In this document: one piece after another, positions 1 through 10,429 of the stretch
Position numbering within the stretch: the first letter of the stretch is position 1
Layout of the letters: every line of letters begins with the position of its first letter
Assembly (NCBI GenBank): GCA_963575745.1
Contig: CAUYUJ010022430.1
Span: 1-37,500 of the forward strand
From: Prorocentrum cordatum
Taxonomy: Eukaryota > Sar > Dinophyceae > Prorocentrales > Prorocentraceae
Reading direction: 5' to 3'
DNA length: 37,500 nucleotides
Notes under the pieces: model-generated
What the model was told of the DNA's origin: nothing
The model's database searches: none
The model's input: only the letters and a program-made list of their open reading frames with translations
Program-made: the position numbers and the translations under genes

Positions 1-78
1 TTATCTGGCTCTGTGCCCCAGCTTGCCTGATTGACACGCCCTCTGGACTTTTCCTTGCGGGCCGCAGAACAAAACAAG

Positions 79-90
79 TAACCCCACCAG
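79..90 (+). promoter_or_regulatory. Candidate 3' splice site
   Basis: An in-frame TAA is followed by a C-rich tract and CAG just where CxxC-type coding sequence begins. The preceding AAGTAACCCCACCAG is nearly repeated at 4879-4893 (AAGTAACCCCGCCAG). Confidence 0.35.
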
Positions 91-2789
91 CTGCAAGGCA
101 AGAACTGCAAGTGGCTCTGCGAGCAGTGCTGGGTCAAGTCCTTGGAAAGGAGGGGCATCGAGGTCCCCCTCGCCGCGCACGACTGCAGCAACAAGAAGTC
201 ACTTCTGCAGCGGCTGCAGGCGTACAAACGCACATTGGACGAGGTACGCTACAAGAAGAGGTCTCGCACTCTCCCGTCGTCCCTGGAGTTACTCCCAATC
301 GGATATGGCCGGTCCGACACGGCGCAGACCCCCACCAGCCTGCGGGACCTAGTCATGAGAACCCCCGCTGTCTACAGGCCTCTGACTATCGGCACCACCC
401 TACCAGCTCACAAGCTGTCCGACGGAAGGTTCGGACCCAACTCGCACCGCACGAACACTTACTCCGCCAAATGCGACACTTGCCCAGCAGGATCGACCGT
501 GCTAGAGTGGTCGGTAACCAGCCCAGCACTTGGCTGCTTTATGTGGAGCCCAGAACCCGGAGCGCCCAGCAACCCCGAGACAGGGCTACCGCCTTGGGAC
601 CTCATGCCCACATTCTGGACCCAAGAGGAGTGGAACGCAGGGTGGGCCTGCAGACGGTGCCTCATACACATTTGGAACGTTGCACCCGGCACGCTCGACC
701 GCATACTGGACCAGCACTCTTCCAGCGTATGCCCTTCAGGACCAGCCAAGCGGGCAGCGGCAACAGAAGTGCAGGCGGAAAGCCACGACATCAGCGTCTA
801 CCTCACCCCAGCGAGTGCCAATGCAGCTGCCAAGGACACATACTCAAGACAGCCAGACCCGAGCGGTGAACCAAACCCCATTTGCGCGGACCACGACAGC
901 ACTGTAGGGGAAAGCAACGGGTCAGGGAAAGCAGCGCGGGACATTAAATCCCTGTTCCCCGGCATCTCCCCGCCAGAGGGGCCCGCCCTGCCAACCCACT
1001 CCACCTCCAGGTTCACAGGGGTGGAATCCGTCGGCGCCATGCGCTCCTTGGTGAAGTACCTGCTAGAGTGGAATCCCACCATTTACAAGCGATGGATTGA
1101 GTACGGGCTGCAACACGGCGAGGGGATAACAGGTGATGAGACAGATGAAGGGTCGTGGCCCCCAGGGCGTCTCCGCCAGTTCCTGCTCGAGATCTACGGA
1201 GAGACGATCCCCGGCAACTGCCGCCCCCCAAACATCCCATGGGACGGCCAACGGGCCGCGGCGGCACGAGTGGTTCACCACCTGACAAAGTCCAATGGGA
1301 TGTACGAGGCCATGTGGTGCAGTTACGCTGCCAACCTAGCTGAACAGCGAGGCCAGTGTCCCTTCCGCCAGCGGCTCATCACTCTGCTGACATACCTCAT
1401 AGGGATCGACCGCGCTGCCCTCGCCGACGGAACCATCAGCGTACTTGCCAACCGAGACCCGCGCGAGGCGGACACGGGCCCCGCAGCGGCAGCGGAATCC
1501 CCAGCAGCAACCTGGCTGAACAGAGCAGGCGAAGCCGCAGACAACCCCCCAGCAGTCAGCCATGGACCTGAGCGGGATGCCATCCTGACTGCGCCCCCAG
1601 AGCAAACCCCCACGCCCCAGGAGCCGTCGGGGACGACGGTCCTCCGACGGAAGGAAGAGGCCCCTCCAACCTGGCAGGCAGAACCGAGGGCGAACCGGAA
1701 GGGGTCGATTGGGACGAAGACAAGAAAAGCGAGTCAGACACGGCCAAAGACACGAGCGCGGCGGTTAGCCCAACACCAGCTGCGGACGAAGGAGAGGAGG
1801 AGGATTCCGCCGACCCCCTCAACGTCTTGAATAGTCCTCCCGCCAGGCCCGATGCCTGGGCCCCGTACGAACGGACTGTCGATCGAGCTGCCGCCCGGGA
1901 AGTGAGGAGGGCGAGAGACAGCCCAAAGGGAGCAAGCAGCTCAACCTGGGACATCATGGGTGCCAGGGACGACCGCGCCCTCAGCCGCGCGGCTGGGGAC
2001 AAGGGCCGCCGCCGGCCAGCGTCGGAAGACACCGAGGACGGACCAGGGCGTGCTGCCAAATCGCCAAGGGGCAACCCCTCGCGAGTGGAGATCCACGAAG
2101 CGGCCAGGAGAGACGCAAGGATCGCACAGCCGCCCCGCGAAGACCCAAACGACCCCATGGGGGGCGTCCCCATGTGCATGTGCACCGTAGTCGACGCAGA
2201 CGTGGAAAGAAAGGGACCAGTGCAGGATAAGATTATACGCTTGCCAAAGACGCTGGGAGGAGCGTTCAATGGAGTATGGGCCGCATGGGTCAAGAGGGCT
2301 GCCCTGAGGCAGGAGCTCAGCGGAAGCCAGAAGCACAACCCCAAATTGAACACAGTCCAGTCGTGCACTGAATTCCTCGAAGCATGGAGTGACGCAGAGC
2401 ACGACCCCTACAAAATGGACAGCGAGCTGGGGCACAACGTCAACTGGGCAGCTGTCGGGGACAAACACATGAAAGTCATGGGCCGCGATTCCCGTGCGCA
2501 CGCCCGACGCGACCGCGACGGAGGCAGCAGGCCCGCCCCGTGGATTGCAGAGGGCAGAGCGGCCACCGCTGCAGCCGCGCCGGACCGCTGGGCCGGTGCC
2601 ATCGGCACAGCCACCCCCAGCCAGTGGCAGGACTGGCAGGAGTGGAGCTCTTGGGGCCGACATGGGGCCCCATGGACGGACACGGATTGGAAAGGAAAGG
2701 GTAAGCGTTACTCCCCCAGAGGGGGCGACCGGTACACGGACAAGCGCGCCCGATGGTGGACTAGGGATGACTCGTGCACCCAGGGCTAA
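91..2789 (+). CDS. Unrecognised dinoflagellate gene with CxxC pairs, in two overlapping frames
   Basis: Coding text reads in frame 1 from about 91 to about 1600, then in frame 0 to the stop at 2787-2789. The first in-frame stop upstream (79-81) is followed by CCCCACCAG, which looks like a 3' splice site, so position 91 is probably an exon start and the true start codon lies outside the window. The first part has a CKWLCEQC cluster (about 106-129), then C-x2-C at 472-483 and C-x2-C at 649-660, spaced like a zinc ribbon. A folded-looking stretch covers about 1030-1430, then a disordered Pro/Ala/Glu linker. The second part is acidic (EGEEEDSADP), then basic, and ends Trp/Gly/Lys/Arg-rich (WKGKGKRYSPRGG), which suggests nucleic-acid binding. 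The two frames overlap from about 1572 to 1830, so an unseen intron or a frameshift joins them. I do not recognise the family; a transposon gag-like protein is possible. Confidence 0.5.
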
Positions 2790-3196
2790 CGGTGCCGGGC
2801 AGACCCGCCACAGCCCCCCTGGCGCTCCTGGTCAACGAGCTCCGCCCCTCCCTCCCCCTGCTCTTGCCCCTGAGGGGCCAGTTTCACTTCGCTGCGCCCG
2901 GCTCAGACCGTAATACCTAGGGGCAACGTGCGCTGGGGCGAAGGTTACCCCTCATCTCACCCACGGCGCAGCATAGCTAGACAGCCCACACTGGACAAGT
3001 GGACCTACCCTTGACATTTCACCCCCCTGATCAACAGGGGAGCTGCCCGCGGGACAGACAGGTCCCGGGAGCGCCCACTTTGCGGTCCGACGACGGCAGC
3101 CATGCATCCGCTGGTGGCGGGGGGGCGGCCGCGGACCCCCCCCCGCGCGCCGGCGGAGCGGCATGGGCAGGCCGTAGTTTTGACAGTATCGACTCT
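2790..3196. other. No gene seen
   Basis: GC-rich sequence after the stop at 2789, with short C-runs. Open frames here are short, overlapping and without recognisable motifs. Confidence 0.4.
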
Positions 3197-3441
3197 AGCG
3201 GCGATCAGCTGCGACCCCCGAGGACCAACTTTCAAGGATGCACCTATCCGCAGATTCACATCTGTTCGATTGGTTGCCGCCGTGGAGGGCCTACGCTCGG
3301 ACACACCGACTTTCAATGATGTTCATGGCGGCGATCAGCTGCGACCCCCGAGATGAGTAAAACGTGATCCTAGCGGCGATCAGCTGCGACCCCCGAGTAG
3401 TTTAAAGTGTGATTTAGCGGCGATCAGCTGCGACCCCCAGG
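3197..3441 (+). repeat. Four copies of a 26-bp repeat, three in ~44-bp tandem
   Basis: AGCGGCGATCAGCTGCGACC followed by CCCGAG occurs at 3197-3222, 3327-3352 (first base differs), 3372-3397 and 3416-3441 (end altered). The last three are spaced 45 and 44 bp apart and share spacer text (AAA..GTGAT). The first two share a second motif, ACTTTCAA(G/T)GATG, at about 3229 and 3310, so a 130-bp duplication preceded the 44-bp tandem. Confidence 0.8.
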
Positions 3442-4044
3442 ATGTCCCAAGAGGATGGCATCGGTTCCTGGCCCACGCTTTTGGGGCCTGTCCGAGGGGG
3501 GAGGCTTTGCGGCCCCTCGCCGCTCCCCTCTCGGGCCAGGTGGGTGTCCCCCGCCCTTGGCCCCGGAGCCCGCCTGACGTGTCCGACGTCGGTGTGGTCG
3601 CTCCCCCCTCCCAGGGCCTGCCGTGCTCCGCGCTGCTCGTGGTCTGGCTCTTCACCCACGGCGGCGGTTGCTTCGGCCCTGGAGGAGCACGTGGCGTGTG
3701 TTGGCTCACAGGTCTGTGGGAAGGTACTATGCGGCGGTCAGGGCAGGCTCTGATTCTGCCCTCAGCGTCCACCGCAATGCAGCTCCCTCTGGCGCTTCGC
3801 CTGTCGACAACGCAGTCGGCGCCACCATCGCGCGTGCAGCCCCCCCTTCCTCTTCTTCTCCGTCGGCGATGCTCACCACGCCAGCGGGCTTCTCACACCC
3901 AGTGGCCGCACCGTCCCGGCGCGCGCTGGAGGGCGCACAGTCGCACGGCTACCCCCCCGACACTGTGTAGCGGTCCACTGAGACTGGCCTGGGCACTGAG
4001 TGGTTTAGCCTTCAGCAGCATGTACAGACTCTCGGACCCCCCTT
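3442..4044. other. No clear gene
   Basis: Several overlapping open frames of 80-280 codons exist because the DNA is GC-rich. None has a recognisable domain. A Ser/Ala-rich reading at 3623-3970 is the most protein-like but has no support beyond openness. Confidence 0.3.
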
Positions 4045-4521
4045 CAGCCCCACTGCGCGCGGCATGCGCGTTTCTCCAACTTCCAGGAGTTCATGAAAGG
4101 GAGCCGGCGGGCTACGGTGGCGTGCGACGACGCCGAGTACGATCCGCTCAGGTACCAGCGCATGCTCAAGCTTGTGGAAGAGATACCAGCAGCTGCAAGA
4201 GTCTTCGCAGGCGCGGTGGTGAGCCCAGCACACTACCACAGGGGCGACCTGGTTCTCGGCCGGTGTCCGTGGTGCACTGTCGAGATGGGCACCTGGGAAC
4301 GCGTAGCGTGGGAGTGCGGGAGCAGCCGCTTCCGGCACCGTCCGCGCCAGCGACCCCATGATGGTTTGCAACGCCGGCTTCTGTGGCCGACGGCGTTGGG
4401 CGACAGGAAAGAGGTCGACCGGCAGCTCGTGGAGTGGGCTGTTTTTGTCGACCGCGTCATCAGGGACCACAGGTGCGACGACGACGGGCGTCCGCCCCGG
4501 GCAGCCCGGCCTCGTGGCTGA
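4045..4521 (+). pseudogene. C-terminal fragment of a LINE-type reverse-transcriptase protein
   Basis: Frame 1 reads from about 4045 through the Met at 4093 to the stop at 4519-4521. It contains AGAVVSPAHYHR followed by CPWC-x8-10-VAWEC, the pattern of the zinc-binding segment found after the reverse transcriptase of dinoflagellate LINEs. The usual His before VAWEC is Arg here (ERVAWEC). The sequence then reads RRLLWPT, a further piece that usually follows in such proteins. No reverse-transcriptase motifs precede it in any frame, so it is a 5'-truncated remnant. The assignment rests on remembered family patterns and is moderate. Confidence 0.45.
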
Positions 4522-5111
4522 GCACGAAGGGCGGCCATCCTTGGCCGCGCCGGAGCCTCGTCACCTCGACGGCACTGCTTCGACATCAACAGGTGCAGCG
4601 TTCTCGACTGCGTAGCCGGCTGGCTTACGCACGTCGTTTGTTTGAAGTCTGGCGCCGCAATGGCGACTCACTTCATCGGTCTTCCCATTGTCACTGAGCG
4701 CTGAGACCTGCCCACTGTGGTAAGGTGCTGGCGCCTGTCAGGCGTTGGCCATTCGATTTTGGTGATTTTGTCCAGTGCCCGTGCCCGTGCTGACAGTATG
4801 TTTGGCCAATTCAATTCGCCCAGTTCGCGTCCCGGACTTTGCTCTCGCCGCCTGACCGTCGTCTCGCGGCCGCGACCGAAAAAAGTAACCCCGCCAGCCC
4901 TGCTTTTCACTTCGCTACCGGCGCGACCCGCCGTAGCACGCTCAGCGTTCGACTTGTTTCGCGCGCCCGCTAATCAAAAGGCGCCCCCTCCAGCCCATCC
5001 AGAAACGATGCCAGGGCGAGTTGCCCTGACAGGGCATGTGGGGGAGCACGCGGTGGAATAGGGGCTGGGGCGCCGTCGTATCCCAAGAGGGGTGAGGATG
5101 GCGAAGGGGCC
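4522..5111. other. Spacer before the LINE; no supported gene
   Basis: An open frame at 4717-5061 (114 codons) has no recognisable domain. AAGTAACCCCGCCAG at 4879-4893 matches the acceptor-like sequence at 76-90. Nothing else stands out. Confidence 0.35.
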
Positions 5112-5246
5112 GTAGAGGGAGGATGAGGAGGAGGAGGAGGAGGAGGAGGAGGAGGAGGAGGAGGAGGAGGAGGAGCAGGAGCAGGAGGGGGAGAAGGAGG
5201 AGGAGGAAGAGGAGGAGGAGGAGGGGGAGGAGGAGGAAAAAGAGGA
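5112..5246 (+). repeat. (GAG)n imperfect trinucleotide tract
   Basis: About 130 bp of AGG/GAG repeats with minor interruptions ends three bases before the spliced-leader remnant. The Arg-, Glu- or Pro-rich readings through it are repeat artefacts. Confidence 0.9.
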
Positions 5247-5248
5247 AA

Positions 5249-5285
5249 TCCGTAGCCCTTTTGGCTCAAACCATTTGGGCTAAAG
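5249..5285 (+). other. Spliced-leader remnant followed by a relict leader
   Basis: 5249-5270 matches the 22-nt dinoflagellate spliced leader except for C in place of A inside the CCATTTT segment and a final A in place of G. It is followed directly at 5271-5285 by CCATTTGGGCTAAAG, a decayed copy of the leader lacking its first seven bases. Leader plus truncated leader is the known mark of a trans-spliced mRNA that was reverse-transcribed, reinserted and trans-spliced again. It lies at the 5' end of the LINE coding remains and marks the likely 5' end of the inserted cDNA. Confidence 0.85.
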
Positions 5286-5456
5286 TTATCCATTTCTCGA
5301 TTGGTTCAGGACCCTTTCGCGCCCGCGGGTCCCACAGGTGGCTGCCCAGCCAGGGACTCCGCCTCCATATTCCCATATTGATTGGGCTCTTCGCGGGCTC
5401 ACTTTCTGGTTCAAAACGACCACCTGCAGTTTCTTCCAGATTCCCACGCCGCAGTC

Positions 5457-5932
5457 ATGGGCAAGCCTGCTGGGCACGGCGGCGGCAGCGGCAGAGGCGG
5501 ACCCACATATTACGCCTGGACATGCGGGGCATGCCGAGCATCTACGTCGTGGAACCTCGTATGGTGCTGGCAGTGCGGGGCCCACTGGGAACGCAGATTG
5601 GATGTCCCCGCCCTGCAGTCCCAGAGGAGGTTGGAAGGCGCGCGTTGAGCCCCGCGAGGGCCGAGGCCGCGGACGCAAGTCCAAGGGCGGAGCCCGACGT
5701 CGTGGGGGCTCCGCAGCGCCTGCAGACCAGCGCCAGCAGTCTGGTTCGTCTCCTCCTGCTCCTCAGCCTCCTCAGCCTGACTCAGGCGATGCTGCCGTGG
5801 AGGGGCCGAGGTCCAGCGCGCCCGTCGGCCAGCAGATTCAGCTCCTCCAGAACGCCCTGGGCATGCTCACCAAGGACGGGGGCGACGCCGAGCCCGCAGC
5901 CCAGGCGCTTAGGGACGAGCTTGGGGCATTGC
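5457..5932 (+). pseudogene. LINE ORF1-like N-terminus: zinc finger and basic/Gln-Pro linker
   Basis: The ATG at 5457 opens MGKPAGHGGG, then W-T-C-G-A-C and C-W-Q-C-G about 11 residues later. This is a four-cysteine finger with a Trp before the first Cys and an Asn between the pairs, close to the RanBP2-type pattern. The frame must shift near 5620 to continue as an Arg/Lys-rich segment and a Pro/Gln linker. It then runs into [16 protein letters not shown] and [14 protein letters not shown], the start of a coiled coil. The first frame closes at 5646-5648. This is probably the nucleic-acid-binding N-terminus of the element's first protein. Confidence 0.55.
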
Positions 5933-5935
5933 GTG

Positions 5936-6062
<127 letters not shown>

Positions 6063-6065
6063 GCT

Positions 6066-6737
6066 TTCAAATCAGCCTTGCAGAAGCTTATGATGGCCAG
6101 TGGAAGACTTCAGAAGTTGGAGCGCCAAATTGTTTAGCATGCAAAGAATGTCAGCCGCCTGGGGACAAAAGTTCAGAACGCCAGGGCGCACTTCTAGCAG
6201 CAAGAAAAGTTCGTTCTCGAAGCACAGGGGAACCTCGCGGAGGCGCGCCACTGTATGGAAGAATGGCAGAAGGAGCTCGCAGCACAAGAGTCAGCATCGA
6301 CTACGTCAGCAGAATCGCTCCTCTCGCAGCTCGGCCAGGTCGCAGCCGACAAGGAGGGGGCGGACGCGCAGAAGATCAGAGAGGCCCTGGACGTTCCGGG
6401 CCCGCTCCTGGTTGGGACCGAGCCGCCCTCGCCGGCGCCGGCCGCGCCAGCGGCCGCTACCCAGCAGGCCCCAGCGACGGCGCTTTCGACAGCCCCTGCA
6501 GCCCCAGCAGCCCGCAGAGAAGAGAGAGATTCAGATGATCGCCAGCTTCGTGGGGCAGATCATAGAGGTGATTCGCTACGCGAAAGGGGCCCCCGTGGAC
6601 GGGGGCGAAAAAGTGAGCCTGAGCCCGCGCGAACTGTGCCTAAGGCCAAGTCGGCTGCCGACGCTCGTGTCTCCAACCAGAAGGCCGCCGCGCCCGCAGG
6701 GGCAGGCCTTCCGAGCGAGGAGCAGGGGGATCTTTAG
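6066..6737 (+). pseudogene. LINE ORF1-like coiled coil and disordered tail
   Basis: Frame 0 reads [20 protein letters not shown] onward, with heptad-like Leu/Ala spacing, then EAQGNLAEARHCMEEWQKEL, an Ala/Pro-rich linker and a basic end, stopping at 6735-6737. Two in-frame TAG codons (about 6135 and 6192) interrupt otherwise continuous coding text. It is therefore a pseudogene or needs readthrough. It follows the zinc-finger segment and precedes the endonuclease. Confidence 0.6.
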
Positions 6738-6799
6738 CCGGCGGCCGATGGTCCAGGCCCATCGCCCCCCATCTGCCCCATCCGACCCTTCTCACCCTG

Positions 6800-7573
6800 C
6801 GTCGGGCGGACCATCTTTCCACATCTGCAGTGTAAAAGGTTCAGGAAGGAGGCGATCCTTGGAACGCGCCGCGTGTAGCAGGGCCCGCTTGATCCTGGTC
6901 CAGGAGCACGCGCTGCGCCAGGACAAGATTTCGGAAGCCAGAAAGCGTTGCCCGGCCCTCGGCCGGGGCAGGTTTTGGGCTCCAGCGAGCCTCGCCGCCC
7001 AGGGGTGCCCCTCGGGAGGGGTGGCTATTCTGTGCAGAAGCAATCTGGACTTTTGGCAAGATCACATGCAAGGCTTTGTCTCGCAGGGCAGGGTTCTCCA
7101 CGCCTGCTGTCGCCACGGGGCCCTGGGAGTGTTCAGCGTCTACTCGTGTTACTGGGTGACCAGTGTTGGGCTGGGGGCTGGGAATGCGAGGCTGTGCGCG
7201 CAGCTAGGGGGCCACGTGCCCACGCGCGGCTTGCCCTTCATTGCGGGTGGCGACTTCAATCTCGCGCCGGGCGAAGTCCAAGTCGGTCTGGGGCCTGGCC
7301 GCTTCGGGGCAGATTTACTTTTCGACCCAGCGTTGCTGGCGTGCCGCATCGACGATGCACAGCGTGCCCTGGGCTACATCGTCGCAAGCAGGACTTCGGC
7401 AAAATGCCTTCCTTTCGGTTGCCACGGGCGTTGGCAGCGATGCTTTTCCGCGCTACTCGGTGGACCTCCGTTTGGCAGCAGAGCCTTTCGCCGTGCAGTT
7501 CGAGCGCCTGTGCAAGCGCGGCGACCAGCCAGTGCTCAAACCAGTTGTGCCATGCCGCCCGCCGCCGGACTAG
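6800..7573 (+). pseudogene. LINE AP-type endonuclease domain
   Basis: Frame 1 contains the ordered motifs of the exonuclease-endonuclease-phosphatase fold: LILVQEH (about 6889, catalytic Glu), GGVAILCR, GVFSVYSCYW, and PFIAGGDFNLAPGE (about 7230-7270, catalytic Asp/Asn). After about 7375 the homologous reading moves to frame 2 (7241-7573), where PRYSVDLRL stands in place of the usual SxHxPV end. The catalytic His is thus missing. In the element this enzyme would nick target DNA to prime reverse transcription. Frame change and lost His make it inactive. Confidence 0.75.
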
Positions 7574-7579
7574 TCCGAG

Positions 7580-8340
7580 ATGGCGTCCGAGATGCAACGG
7601 GCCCTGGGAACGTTTAAAGATTGCGAAAGCCAGGGTGGGATTCAGCCCAGGAGCCTCGGCCCCGCTCGCCGCGCCCCCACCCCCGTTGAAAAGGAAGGCC
7701 TCGAGCAGGCCCTTAACGAGGTGTGCGACAGGTGGTGCGCTAAGGCCCGGGAGGAGCTTCGTGAGGGCTACCGCTGCGAGGGGGCCCGAGGGCGCCGAGG
7801 GGGCCTCCTGTGCGAGATTGAAACGGTCGATTTACGTCGTCTGTTGATTGCCAAGCCAAGCCCCTGAGGCTCGGGAGGCAGGTGCGTGGGCTGGCTTCTC
7901 AGGCGCCTCAAAGAGATTAGGGGCTTCCTTCAGAATTCGGACAGGCGCTGCGCGCTTGCGACCGGCAAGCTGCTCAGTCATGCGATGGGGGTTTCACGGG
8001 GAAGGGGGGCTTTTTTAAAAAAAGAAAAAAGAAAACATCTGGCCGAAAGGAAGAGGATTTGCTTCTGCCTGCGTTGACTTTGCTCTGGCGCCCTTTCTTC
8101 TCATGCTTGCGGATCGGGGCCAGACTGAGCTGCCTTTTGACAGTTTGGACGTCGCTGTTGCCAGTCTCGAGGAGCTCGAACTCACCCTCCTTGCCAAAGA
8201 GCGCGGGCGCCAACGGGAGAAGTGGAACGCGTGGTGTCGGGAAGCCTTGGTGGGGGGAACTTCGCGGGCCTACCGGTGCACTGGAATGACCTCAGACTTC
8301 AAAGAAGATGCTGTTGAGATTCCAGACGGAACCCTCTCCG
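7580..8340 (+). pseudogene. LINE linker between endonuclease and RT
   Basis: Frame 2 at 7580-7867 reads as a charged helical segment. A purine-rich interruption of A- and G-runs follows at about 8000-8060. Frame 0 from 8103 then reads LEELELTLLAKERGRQREKW, AWCREALVGGTSRAYR and DGTLSA, the Trp/Arg-rich connector typical before the reverse transcriptase in dinoflagellate LINEs. It is split by at least two frame changes. Confidence 0.5.
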
Positions 8341-8377
8341 CTTCGTTCTCCAGCAGGTTCGGTAAACAAATGAACGC

Positions 8378-9253
8378 GTGGAAGTCGGCGTGGGGGGTTG
8401 GCCACCGGCAGGATTTGCATTTGCAACGGGAAAAATGGACTTGCGGGTCCCAGCGGGCCCCGACGTGGAAGGCATCAGAAACCGGTCGCGGGGCTTCAAA
8501 GCTGCTGCGATTGCCGTCGACGGCTTCCGTCCCCGCCGCTTTTCAGAGCATTGTGATTCTGGGCTCAGCGCTCTCTCGGGGATTTTCACGGCGATGGGCT
8601 TTCCCGAGGGTGCGCCAGCCACTTTGCGACAGCTTATTGTAGCCTTGCACGGGAAGCCAAGGAAGACAGGCGACCGATGGGTTTCTTCCAATCTGTCACT
8701 CGACTGTATTCTAAAAGCCCTTTGAACGCCTGCCGCATATGTCAGCCTGGGGCTCCAGTAATTTTTCCACGTGCCCCCCCCATAGGTCGACCGCTGACGC
8801 TGCGTGGAGACAAGCCGTGCGCAATGACTCCATCATGACCAGGGTAAGTTTGTGGGAGTCCTCTTGGCCGACTTGAAGCAATATTACGATCATGTGTCTC
8901 ACATCGCTCTGTGGGCAGCAGGAGAGGCAGCTCATTTTTTTGTTATATATATATATATATATGCGATTCGCGGTCGCCTTTTGATGGACTCGGTTCTGAG
9001 CGCCCCCCCCCGCCCGGAGAGGGGCATTGTGGCGGGATCATCTGCTGCCGCGTACGAAATGAAAGCCTACGTGGCGCCGATCACGGCAGAGATCGGCCAA
9101 GGCCAGGAAGAGGACCTCGCCATCCATATTGACGATGTCACGACGTCGGTGGCCATGCTGGCCGTGGAGCCTTGCCTGAACAGCCTTGCCAGCCTCGCGG
9201 GGCGGGCGTTTGACCTGCTCGCCAACAAATTGGAGCTCCCCATTGCCCCTTAG
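8378..9253 (+). pseudogene. LINE reverse transcriptase domain
   Basis: Frame 2 reads SRGFKAAAIAVDGFRPRRFS, then LRQLIVALHGKPRKTGDRWV (fingers, motif 1-2 region) to a stop at 8723-8725. After a frame-0 piece (DAAWRQAVRNDS, about 8796) frame 2 resumes. It gives ADLKQYYDHVS (motif A, catalytic Asp, about 8868), GIVAGSSAAAYEMKAY (motif B, about 9023) and HIDDV (motif C, 9125-9136; the usual Tyr of YIDD is His), then ELPIAP and a stop. A (TA)n run sits between motifs A and B. The order and spacing support the call; stops and shifts make it dead. Confidence 0.8.
8943..8962 (+). repeat. (TA)n inside the reverse transcriptase
   Basis: Twenty bases of alternating TA lie between RT motifs A and B and read as YIYIY. 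This is an insertion or local expansion in the pseudogene. Confidence 0.9.
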
Positions 9254-9256
9254 AAA

Positions 9257-10420
9257 ATGCAGTTCACGCCCGACTCCCACGACGTGGCCGGGCTAGCCCC
9301 CCAGGCCCTTGGTAAACATGGACGCGCTGTCTCGGGGCGCGTGGTGAACCTCGGGGTGGCTCCGCGATTGGCAGGGCCCCGGGGTCGAAGGGCGCCGGGG
9401 CCAAATGTAAATCTCGCTGGTGCAATGCCAAGAAAAGGCCCCCGAATATAGACGACCTCCGAGGGGGAAAAGCTATGGGGGGGAACATATATGCGCGCGG
9501 GCTCAAGCCCAGCATGACGCACGGTGAAGAGGTCCAAGGGCACCCCCCCGAACAAATGCCGGCCCTGAGGCTCCGTGTGGCTAAGAATATCGGGCCGTGG
9601 GGGGCGGGGGCCAACCTTGACCTTGCCTGGTGCCTGCGTCCGAGCAAGGGCCCAGTTTTTCATGCCGCCGCCGCGCTGAAGATATACCGTGCTGAATGGT
9701 GGTCTACCACCGACGCGGCGCTCTGTGCCAAGGGCAACCTCGCGGCCCGAGAGTTTTAGAAGCGCGTGAACTTGCCGAGCGCCGACTTGAAGCCCACCCC
9801 GAGAAAGATCGCTGGCATCTCGTGGCCAACGGCCCGCTGAGCGATATGATGCTTTGGTGCGTGCAAGCCTCGTGGAATTTAGTGGGCCATGCGAACGCGA
9901 CTTCGGCCCGGGGGCTTGAATGCAATTTTGCCTTGGCCCCCCCGTCCCAGGTTGCGGGCCTTATCGGCAGAGACCTCCAGAGGTTGATGCTCCGGGGTGT
10001 CGTGGAGGAGAAACTCTGTGGGGTTGAGGGGCCAGAGCCAGTCGCATCCGCAAGACTGGGCTTTGGGCCCATCCTGTCTCTCGAGCTTGGGGCTCGCCTA
10101 AGCTTTGTGTGCAGGGCGAGCAGATCCTGCGGCAGGTCTTTGCGGGATGCTGGCCTGCTGCCGCCCTCCTGCGCCAGAGAGGGTGCCAGGTCGCTCCCAA
10201 GTGCCCCCGCTGCGATGCCGTAGGCGCCACCTTCCACAGGGTGTGTGTTAGTCCGTTTGGCGGACCTCGTCGCCAGGAGCTGGGCCCAGCCTTGATTCAA
10301 GAGGCCCTGGATGCGGGCCCACAGGGCTCCCGCTTCAGCTGTTCGTGGATGGACATGCCAGAGATCAACGACCCACCGCCGCAAACCGAGATTCTGGAAT
10401 ACCTCGACAGAAGGGGGTAA
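9257..10420 (+). pseudogene. LINE post-RT region with CCHC-like zinc finger
   Basis: Frame 1 at 9475-9759 reads ARGLKPSMTHGEEVQG and LRLRVAKNIG, resembling the RT thumb/connector of dinoflagellate LINEs. Frame 0 (9696-10060) continues with WHLVANGPLSDMMLW. Frame 2 (10109-10420) reads LRQRGCQVAPKCPRCDAVGA then TFHRVCVSP. The CxxC-HxxxC pattern is the zinc-binding segment usually present between RT and RNase H. Three frames are needed, so it is decayed. Confidence 0.55.
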
Positions 10421-10429
10421 GATTGATCA

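Noticed and set aside
3197-3441. CRISPR-like array
   Set aside because: Only four copies, spacers share sequence with each other, spacing is uneven, and the host is eukaryotic.
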